Origin: Bacteroidales bacterium UBA1756
GTDB lineage: Bacteria; Bacteroidota; Bacteroidia; Bacteroidales; WCHB1-69
Direction of reading: 5' to 3'
Assembly (NCBI GenBank): GCA_002314795.1
Contig: DCHI01000027.1
Span: 1 to 13,191 of the forward strand
DNA length: 13,191 nucleotides
The notes under the pieces are model-generated. The model worked only from the letters and a program-made list of their open reading frames with translations. It made no database searches and was not told the DNA's origin. Positions 1 through 5,484 of the stretch are shown here, piece after piece (the stretch's first letter is position 1; each line of letters starts with the position of its first letter). Position numbers and translations under genes: made by a program.

Positions 1-2
1 CG

Positions 3-230
3 CAAAAAAGTGTCAAAGTCAGGAGAATCCACTTCTTTTATGGGAGCGAAGATTTTCGGCAATCGTATTCTGAATTTATTGCAATATGTTTAACAGCTAC
101 CACAGCGAGCCGATGTACAGCAACTCACTATACCATAATAGGTTGTGGCGATACTAATCCCATCTTTTTAGATAAAACAGACGAGAAATATCAATCGATG
201 AATACTTTGATGGAAGTACGGGTGCTGTGA
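3..230 (+). CDS. C-terminal end of a truncated protein, possibly OmpA-like
   Basis: A reading frame open from the left edge runs 75 codons to a TGA at 228-230; its start lies outside the window. The translation looks like protein rather than random sequence. Its last third (IIGCGDTNPIFLDKTDEKYQ, then a short tail ending in MEVRVL) resembles the end of OmpA/MotB peptidoglycan-binding domains, where a GxGDTxP turn is followed by a T-E-rich stretch and a final N..VE.. strand. The NRR arginines usual in that strand are absent here (NTLM), so the family call is weak. It points towards the block of minus-strand genes and is convergent with them. It could equally be an unrelated hypothetical protein. 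I am fairly sure it is coding and unsure of the family. Confidence 0.42.
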   Translation, partial: QKSVKVRRIHFFYGSEDFRQSYSEFIAICLTATTASRCTATHYTIIGCGDTNPIFLDKTDEKYQSMNTLMEVRVL

Positions 231-292
231 TTCCACTTTTGACCTCAATCTTCGATTTGTTTCAAATGAACAGGGATATACTTTTAAAACAA

Positions 293-330
293 GAGAGACG
301 CAGCCCACTTGCCACGTCCCTCTCATTTTA
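293..330 (+). terminator. Possible intrinsic terminator after the truncated left-edge gene
   Basis: GAGAGACG at 293-300 can pair with CGTCCCTCTC at 315-324, leaving a two-base bulge, and is followed by ATTTTA. It lies 63 bases after the stop of the partial gene on the same strand. The stem is imperfect and the T-run short, so this is a moderate call. The rest of 231-355 shows no gene. Confidence 0.35.
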
Positions 331-355
331 TTAATAGTCAATTAATTATAAATTA

Positions 356-544
356 TTAATTCCCCTCTACCATTACCTTTGCCATTCCCACGCTCTTGCC
401 ACCAAAAACGATGTGCAAGACGTAAATGCCAGGAGCGAGCGTGCTGACATTCACTGCGGTGATGTCGCCAACAACTGCCGTTGACAAAACGCGGCGGCCC
501 GTCATATCAAACAGCTGCACCTCCGCATTTTCGATGCCGCACTC
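356..544 (-). pseudogene. Orphan T9SS type A sorting-domain remnant
   Basis: On the minus strand a 62-codon open stretch ends in TAA at 356-358 and is closed upstream by an in-frame TAG at 545-547. No start codon is placed to express it as a secreted protein, and there is no signal peptide. The translation contains ENAEVQLFDMTGRRVLS, then a strand ending in TLAPGIYVLHI, then a basic-hydrophobic tail. This is the second half of the C-terminal sorting domain that targets proteins to the type IX secretion system. It is a different subtype from the CTDs of the two large cargo genes in this window. The missing N-terminal part and the structured repeats directly upstream suggest that it is the tail of a broken gene. 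It may be an ancestral 3' end of the neighbouring FISUMP gene or of a lost gene. Confidence 0.6.
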
Positions 545-561
545 CTAACCACTAAAAAATC

Positions 562-611
562 GACCGCTTACGCGGTAAGTGGTCCGCCTGCGCCAAAGGC
601 GCTGGGCGGAC
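562..611. repeat. Overlapping hairpins with the GCGCC-AAA-GGCGC core (copy 1)
   Basis: Two inverted repeats overlap here. GACCGCTTAC (562-571) pairs with GTAAGTGGTC (575-584) with one G-T wobble and a three-base loop. GTCCGCC (582-588) then pairs with GGCGGAC (605-611) around an inner GCGCC-AAA-GGCGC stem (590-602). The shared arm at 582-584 means the two hairpins are mutually exclusive. The inner core recurs in the next repeat. The position between a gene end and a gene remnant fits an intergenic REP-like palindrome, although a terminator role for the FISUMP gene is possible. Confidence 0.6.
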
Positions 612-635
612 GCTGACGCACGCATAGATTAAGGT

Positions 636-677
636 AAACAAACACACCTGCGCCAAAGGCGCTGGGTGCGTTTGTTT
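636..677. repeat. Hairpin with the same core (copy 2), possible terminator
   Basis: AAACAAACACACC (636-648) pairs with GGTGCGTTTGTTT (665-677) with one mismatch. The arms enclose the 20-base segment CCTGCGCCAAAGGCGCTGGG (647-666), which also occurs at 587-606. The outer arms differ completely between the copies, while the core is identical. A T-rich run (TATATTTTTTT, 681-691) follows on the plus strand. The hairpin begins only 13 bases beyond the FISUMP stop codon, so it may end that transcript, or act bidirectionally. It could also be a mobile REP-like element. Confidence 0.6.
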
Positions 678-689
678 GTTTATATTTTT

Positions 690-2096
690 TTAATCGCGGA
701 CACAGCGGACCGAAAAACCGTAGCGCTTATTGAAGTTGTTGCGGTACACGTAGGCGAGGTCGTAGTACAGGTAGCGGTTGTACGCGGAGCTACTGTCGAG
801 CTCGGTAGCGCTCCAATAGTAGGCGTAGAAGCCGAAAAAGTTGTAGCTGTCGTCGTAGTCGCCGGCAGGCATAGCGCCGAAGCCAGTGGCATTGTTGCTA
901 CTGGGCGTGTTGCCCACGGCACAGGCTTCGGCGGAGCCGTACCAACCCGTGGTGGAGGCCAACGCCTTGGCAATATTGCTTGTGTTGCTGTTACAGCAGT
1001 ATTGACTTTGACTGCTCACATAGTCTGTCAGCTGCGTCCACTCCGCATCGCTCGGCACGTGCCAGCCCGTGGGGCAAATTCCTTGCACGTTACTGGGGTT
1101 AGTGGCAGAAGAGGAAGAGTTGCGCATCACCGCCTTCCAGTTGTACAGGTATCCGTAAGTGGCCACATTGCCATTGTCGTTGTTAGGTGCATAACGGTAG
1201 GCAACGTCATAGCTAAAATCAGTGCCTAAGGCAATGGTAGTGTTGTCAGCGTATTTCGTAGTTCGAAGGTTCTCCTTCATCCAGCACTGGTTGCCGAGCT
1301 GCACCGTATTGTAGGTATTACCATCAATATCTGTGAGGGTCGGCGTGCCGGGGCAGGGGATGCCGTCATTGGGATTGGAGACCGTACTGTAATCGACCAT
1401 CAATGTTATGGTCTCTGACAGAATTTGCGTCTGGGCTTTGATCTCACCTTCTATTTCCAGACCGTATTTCTCTGCAAATCCCTTGTATGTCATCGCGTCA
1501 CCGTATGCAAATGCGCGGTTGATGGCACCGCGGGTATCGGATTTGGATTGTAGAGACGTTTCATTAAACGTCTCTACAATCCCCTGATATGCAATTCCGT
1601 TTCCCATTCCGTTGCCGTTGTTCACCATTTTCACAGACGATGTTTTCCCATTTTGGCGGGCGGTAAGGAAATAGACGCCGGCGTCGGAGACGTTAATGCG
1701 GAATTGGTGCGTGCCGCGTTGTAGAGACGTTTCAAGAAACGTCTCTACAACGCGCCCGTTCACATCCGTTATTTCCATCGACACCGGTCCGGATTCCGTA
1801 ATCGTCAGATTCACATCGGTGGTGCCATTGAACGGGTTCGGGTTGTTCTGCGAAAGTCCGAAAACCCCATTGGCCGCATTTTCTTCTATGCCGGTTCCTA
1901 CCGTCAGTATCGCCATCGTATCGGGATAGTAGAGGGTTTCCGTCCACCCCTGCGTAAGGTCGGTAATCTCAATGCGCGACAACTGAACATACGTGTTCGT
2001 TGTTGCATCTTTACCTGTAAAAACGAGCACAACCTGCTGTGCAAAACCGCTAACACACATCAGTGCCAGCAAGGAAAGTGTTAAAAGTTTCTTCAT
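690..2096 (-). CDS. FISUMP-domain surface protein with an internal T9SS-sorting-like domain
   Basis: This is a 468-residue protein with a signal peptide (MKKLLTLSLLALMCVSGFAQ, cleavage expected after residue 20). Residues about 81-160 form a complete Por/T9SS type A sorting-like beta-sandwich (NNPNPFN at 84-90, GVYFLTARQNGKTSS at 140-154). It lies in the interior, not at the C-terminus where it would act as a sorting signal. Residues about 251-468 are a Fibrobacter succinogenes major paralogous domain, with DIDGNTYNTVQLGNQCWMKE (257-276), GICPTGWHVPSDAEW (339-353), YWSATE (427-432) and the typical ending GFSVRCVRD. The domain's biochemical function is unknown; such proteins are exported and presumably surface-associated. 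Two palindromic repeats lie inside the reading frame and encode VETFLETSLQ and VETFNETSLQ. The ATG at 2094-2096 is preceded by an A-rich stretch and no Shine-Dalgarno. Domain assignments are confident; the role is not. Confidence 0.9.
   Translation of the reverse strand: MKKLLTLSLLALMCVSGFAQQVVLVFTGKDATTNTYVQLSRIEITDLTQGWTETLYYPDTMAILTVGTGIEENAANGVFGLSQNNPNPFNGTTDVNLTITESGPVSMEITDVNGRVVETFLETSLQRGTHQFRINVSDAGVYFLTARQNGKTSSVKMVNNGNGMGNGIAYQGIVETFNETSLQSKSDTRGAINRAFAYGDAMTYKGFAEKYGLEIEGEIKAQTQILSETITLMVDYSTVSNPNDGIPCPGTPTLTDIDGNTYNTVQLGNQCWMKENLRTTKYADNTTIALGTDFSYDVAYRYAPNNDNGNVATYGYLYNWKAVMRNSSSSATNPSNVQGICPTGWHVPSDAEWTQLTDYVSSQSQYCCNSNTSNIAKALASTTGWYGSAEACAVGNTPSSNNATGFGAMPAGDYDDSYNFFGFYAYYWSATELDSSSAYNRYLYYDLAYVYRNNFNKRYGFSVRCVRD
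1547..1580. repeat. Protein-coding palindromic repeat, copy A
   Basis: ATTGTAGAGACGTTT (1547-1561) and AAACGTCTCTACAAT (1566-1580) form a perfect 15-bp inverted repeat with a four-base loop (CATT). It lies within the FISUMP gene and encodes IVETFNETSLQ (residues 173-183) in the linker after the internal sorting-like domain. The core matches copy B. The reading frame stays open through it. Confidence 0.85.
1715..1754. repeat. Protein-coding palindromic repeat, copy B
   Basis: A perfect 19-bp inverted repeat (1715-1733 with 1736-1754) with a two-base AA loop has the core TTGTAGAGACGTTTC and its complement. It encodes VVETFLETSLQR (residues 116-127) inside the internal T9SS-like domain, at a hairpin loop between two expected beta strands. 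It is read in the same frame and orientation as copy A. Confidence 0.85.
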
Positions 2097-2120
2097 ATTT
2101 TTATTTTTGATTATTTGAAT

Positions 2121-2186
2121 CCTATATGGAACAACAATCGGGCACCGCTGAAGACCCCCGATTGCTATGTGCTTGTAAACTATAGG
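2121..2186 (-). terminator. Nested hairpin between the double protease and FISUMP genes
   Basis: CAATCGGG (2135-2142) pairs perfectly with CCCGATTG (2157-2164). An outer pair, CCTATA (2121-2126) with TATAGG (2181-2186), encloses it. On the minus strand the structure starts just after the protease stop codon and lies upstream of the FISUMP start. It may terminate the protease transcript or fold in the FISUMP leader. No strong U-run follows, so the terminator call is tentative. Confidence 0.35.
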
Positions 2187-2189
2187 AAA

Positions 2190-2423
2190 CTACTGTTTCA
2201 CAAATTTCTGAACGTGCGTTTTGCCATTCTTTTCTACCATTTTCAAGACGAACAAACCTGGTGTCAGGTTCTGGATATTGATGGCGTCGCCGTCGTATGA
2301 ACCTTTCGCCACTACACGACCAAAAGCATCGAAAATGAGGTAGGAATCCATTGTATGACCTTCGGGAATGATGACGGCCAACGACGTTGTTGCCGGATTC
2401 GGATAGACGGAAATGCTTTCGGC
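2190..2423 (-). repeat. Sorting-domain cassette, copy 1 (direct repeat)
   Basis: These 234 bp encode the last 77 residues and the stop of the double protease. They match 5251-5484 with seven differences (about 97% identity). Six differences are at third codon positions and silent; one changes Ser to Leu. Similarity stops just upstream of the AESISVYPNP region. Confidence 0.9.
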
Positions 2424-5186
2424 TATTTCTCGTTCGTTCACACCAACATTTAGAAAATGAACGTGAAAGGTTAGATATTCTCCATTTTCTTGAATATCAG
2501 TGATTTCAAAACTATTTTCCACCGTTCCGTCCGCGAGGTAAGGATGAGGATTGGTAGTGGGGCCAAAGGAGGTACGTCCCGCCGCGGCACTGAAATAGGC
2601 ATTGTTAATGTCGCCCGCCACCGTGTCGCAGTTGCTTCCCGGACGGAAAATCCAGTATTGATGAAGGATGGAATCATTATCAAAGAGCATATTGGCGTAC
2701 ATATCAACGGGGACATTAGTGTTCCAGCGGCCTGCAATCAAACCTGTGCCAGGAATTCCTTCATCAAAAAGGTCGTTCTGGTTGCGGTACTCAAAAGCAA
2801 ACCATTGCGTGGAATCAAGGGCAGACTTGATGATGAAACTGCTTTGTGTACCACTCGTAGCATTGCTGTAGATGGTATAGGTGCCGTCCTCCGTAATCTG
2901 TACGGGCTCATCGGCCACGTGCAAATATTGACTTTTATGCATCATATTGGTGTGGTTCCAAACGTGTGGTTGCGCCATAGCATCCCACGTTGAAGCGATT
3001 GGAACGGTGGTGTAATTATTGTAGTGATACAAATCCGGCAAACCCAACGAATGGCTCATTTCGTGACGGAAAGTATTGGTAGTAAAATAGTTGGAAGATC
3101 CTTCAAATTCAAAATTGAAAACGCGAGGACGTTTGCCATTGATAGTCACAAGATGGTCGATGGAATCCTGAGGAAATATCTCCATATGGGGCCACAACAA
3201 ATCTCCCCAAGTATCAACATCTCCTTTTACGATGAAAGAGATATTGTCAATATAGCTGTCATCATTACCATCCAAGACGGTATAACTATCAATCAATTCC
3301 AAAGAATCCACATAATCCATTGCGGAAGCCAGTAACTGTGCCTCGCGCATCGAAATGCCCACTTGAGGATTCTCTCCATAGTAACCAATCGGATTTGTTT
3401 CAGAGTATGGTTGATAATAACCGCGAGGATGTTCGTCTTCGTATGAGCAAATGGAAGTACCGACAACCTGTTCGCCGTAAACTGTATTGAAATGAATTCT
3501 TCCGTAAGTGGAAACATCAAAATAATTGTAAATGCTGGGATAACCCTCTGCTTTGCAATTAAACATACTGTCCAAAGTAGCAAACGGATACGTGATTTCT
3601 TCCTCACCGGCGAAACGGACAAAAATGACAAGGTTCGTCATAGAGGAGCGATTGGTATCCACTACCATAAAACTTGCGTCTCCAGAATAAATGCGAGGAA
3701 ATGGCATCACACCGGCGGGACTTGTAGCGCTGATATCAATAGTATCTTGACTGAAAAACATAGATGTAAAATAGTATCCCACAGGCATTTCTACAGGCGC
3801 ATTGAAACTATAATGCAGCGTATCACCAGCGGGAATGGTCAGGTGCTGTACATCTATCCATTTTTCGAAGACGCTTGCCGGATCTGCATAGATGGCCTGT
3901 GCCGCATAAAAAGAAATCGTGGTGTCATTCGGATTATAAATGTCCACGTGGCCGCGAACATTGTCCGTCACTTGCAATTTGTTGGTATCCAATGTCACAT
4001 CGGAACACAAGATTGGGTAAATCAGTTCATTATCTTCATAATCAGGTTGGAGACCGAAAATGGCTTCTTCACCGTGAGAGAAATTAATTACGGCCTGAGG
4101 AGCCAATGACCAAACGCTAAAATAGCCATCGTAACTACCTCCCCACCCCCAATTCACGTGGACATAGTCGTTTTCATCATAACCATCAAAAATAAAAGAG
4201 TGACCGGCATTGAAAGTTCCCGCCACTGGATCATATACGGACGTTCCACCATATAAAATGGGGCGACCGCTATCCAAGTCATTCTTTATTAGCGTCATCC
4301 ACTCAGCATCAGAATACCCAAATCGGTTGATATGCAACGAGTGATTGTATTTAAAAGTAGCACTGAGTGCAAAATGCTCTGCGTTCATATTGGTAGCGCT
4401 ACTACCTTGGCAATCCACATTATATTTCGTATTCAGCGCAACGCCGCAATGATAAAGAACCAAACCAACGGCATCTTTCTGAACCTGCGAGCTTGTATCC
4501 GCAAGTTGATTGGGCATATTGCCCCAATCGTAAGTGGCGGATTCAAAATCAGCGCACAAAGTACCGTAGTGCCAACAATCATAATTACGGGAATAACAGT
4601 TGGAACCTCTTCCGTGAAGAGGCCAGTTCCAGTATTTCATCACTTGAGCCATTGCCGTGGCTACACAACCCGCTGTTGCTCTGTAACCCCTTGCTGGCAA
4701 CGTTGAATCTGCCGGACACATTGAATTGTACCTCGTGCCATCGGGAGACCACTGGTTCCAACGGGTCTGAATAAGCGGAGCTACACTGCGGTTGTTGCGA
4801 TGCGGGGTAAAGGGAACGACCTCCGCCCCTTCGGCGATGGCTTTCAACTGCACATCGTATTTTTCCAACTGAATGGCAAGAGCTGGAGCCATATCGTTCA
4901 CGTTAAAACTTCCCGTGGTCGAATATGCTAAAACGGACTGGGTTCTGTCATCATCGCCTACAATCACAAATCCGCCTCCATCTATGTTATAGATGAACAA
5001 GTGATTAAAAACGGTACTTACTCTGGCAAGCTGAGCATCATTCAATGCTCCTCTGGTATTACCCAATTTCTCATTCATAAAATGAAGAGTGCTTTGCCGA
5101 GCAGCAGTTTCATCAATGGGTCCAGCGATAACTAATTGTGTTGCAACAAATAACGACACAATCAATAAAAGATAATATTTTTTCAT
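2190..5186 (-). CDS. Secreted double protease: C10 cysteine protease fused to an M6-like metalloprotease, with T9SS sorting domain
   Basis: This is a 998-residue multidomain protein. Residues 1-21 form a signal peptide. Residues about 22-130 resemble the Spi-type propeptide of C10 peptidases. The C10 (streptopain/interpain family) catalytic domain spans about 135-380, with the nucleophile Cys174 in GCVATAMAQVMKYW, His329 in AGHSFIFDGY and the NWGWGG element at 345-350. A beta-rich spacer (about 385-510) precedes an M6-like zinc metalloprotease at about 515-800. That domain has the extended zinc motif HEMSHSLGLPD (His708, Glu709, His712, Asp718) and a Met-turn-like STWDAM (732-737). Residues 924-998 are a T9SS type A sorting domain (SISVYPNP start). 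Both active sites appear intact, which predicts a bifunctional extracellular protease; this is inference. C10 proteases alone are usually much shorter. It lies 64 bp downstream of another T9SS cargo gene whose last 234 bp are nearly identical. Confidence 0.9.
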   Translation of the reverse strand: MKKYYLLLIVSLFVATQLVIAGPIDETAARQSTLHFMNEKLGNTRGALNDAQLARVSTVFNHLFIYNIDGGGFVIVGDDDRTQSVLAYSTTGSFNVNDMAPALAIQLEKYDVQLKAIAEGAEVVPFTPHRNNRSVAPLIQTRWNQWSPDGTRYNSMCPADSTLPARGYRATAGCVATAMAQVMKYWNWPLHGRGSNCYSRNYDCWHYGTLCADFESATYDWGNMPNQLADTSSQVQKDAVGLVLYHCGVALNTKYNVDCQGSSATNMNAEHFALSATFKYNHSLHINRFGYSDAEWMTLIKNDLDSGRPILYGGTSVYDPVAGTFNAGHSFIFDGYDENDYVHVNWGWGGSYDGYFSVWSLAPQAVINFSHGEEAIFGLQPDYEDNELIYPILCSDVTLDTNKLQVTDNVRGHVDIYNPNDTTISFYAAQAIYADPASVFEKWIDVQHLTIPAGDTLHYSFNAPVEMPVGYYFTSMFFSQDTIDISATSPAGVMPFPRIYSGDASFMVVDTNRSSMTNLVIFVRFAGEEEITYPFATLDSMFNCKAEGYPSIYNYFDVSTYGRIHFNTVYGEQVVGTSICSYEDEHPRGYYQPYSETNPIGYYGENPQVGISMREAQLLASAMDYVDSLELIDSYTVLDGNDDSYIDNISFIVKGDVDTWGDLLWPHMEIFPQDSIDHLVTINGKRPRVFNFEFEGSSNYFTTNTFRHEMSHSLGLPDLYHYNNYTTVPIASTWDAMAQPHVWNHTNMMHKSQYLHVADEPVQITEDGTYTIYSNATSGTQSSFIIKSALDSTQWFAFEYRNQNDLFDEGIPGTGLIAGRWNTNVPVDMYANMLFDNDSILHQYWIFRPGSNCDTVAGDINNAYFSAAAGRTSFGPTTNPHPYLADGTVENSFEITDIQENGEYLTFHVHFLNVGVNEREIAESISVYPNPATTSLAVIIPEGHTMDSYLIFDAFGRVVAKGSYDGDAINIQNLTPGLFVLKMVEKNGKTHVQKFVKQ

Positions 5187-5250
5187 AATTATAAATTAAC
5201 ACAAAAAGAAAACAATAGAAATGCTATGTGAAATTTCCCATTTCAGTAGA

Positions 5251-5484
5251 CTACTGTTTCACAAATTTCTGAACGTGCGTTTTGCCATTCTTTTCTACCA
5301 TTTTCAAAACGAACAAACCTGGCGTCAGGTTCTGGATATTGATGGCGTCGCCGTCGTATGAACCTTTCGCCACCACACGACCGAAAGCATCGAAAATGAG
5401 GTAGGAATCCATCGTATGACCTTCGGGAATGATGACGGCCAACAACGTTGTTGCCGGATTCGGGTAGACGGAAATGCTTTCGGC
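5251..5484 (-). repeat. Sorting-domain cassette, copy 2 (direct repeat)
   Basis: This is the second copy of the 234-bp T9SS sorting-domain sequence, ending the 709-residue cargo gene in the same orientation. The two copies lie 3,061 bp apart, so recombination between them would delete the double protease and leave a chimeric cargo gene. Confidence 0.9.

Noticed and set aside
562..677. Insertion-sequence ends flanking a transposon
   Set aside because: The inverted repeats are local hairpins with a shared core; no transposase lies between or near them and no target-site duplication was visible.
666..1229. Long plus-strand open frame opposite the 3' half of the FISUMP gene
   Set aside because: It is a Val/Ala-rich low-complexity antisense shadow of a gene with clear FISUMP motifs; no promoter or domain supports it.
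1547..1754. A CRISPR-like array from the two repeats
   Set aside because: There are only two copies, each a palindrome inside a coding frame, with unrelated intervening sequence and no cas genes.
3492..4109. 205-codon plus-strand frame inside the double protease gene
   Set aside because: It is antisense to the catalytic C10 and spacer region, which has strong family motifs; the translation shows no domain or signal sequence.
5229..5245. Small hairpin TGAAAT-TTCCC-ATTTCA as a terminator of the 709-residue cargo gene
   Set aside because: The six-base AT-rich stem has no T-run after it on the minus strand and is probably chance; readthrough into the protease gene is equally plausible.
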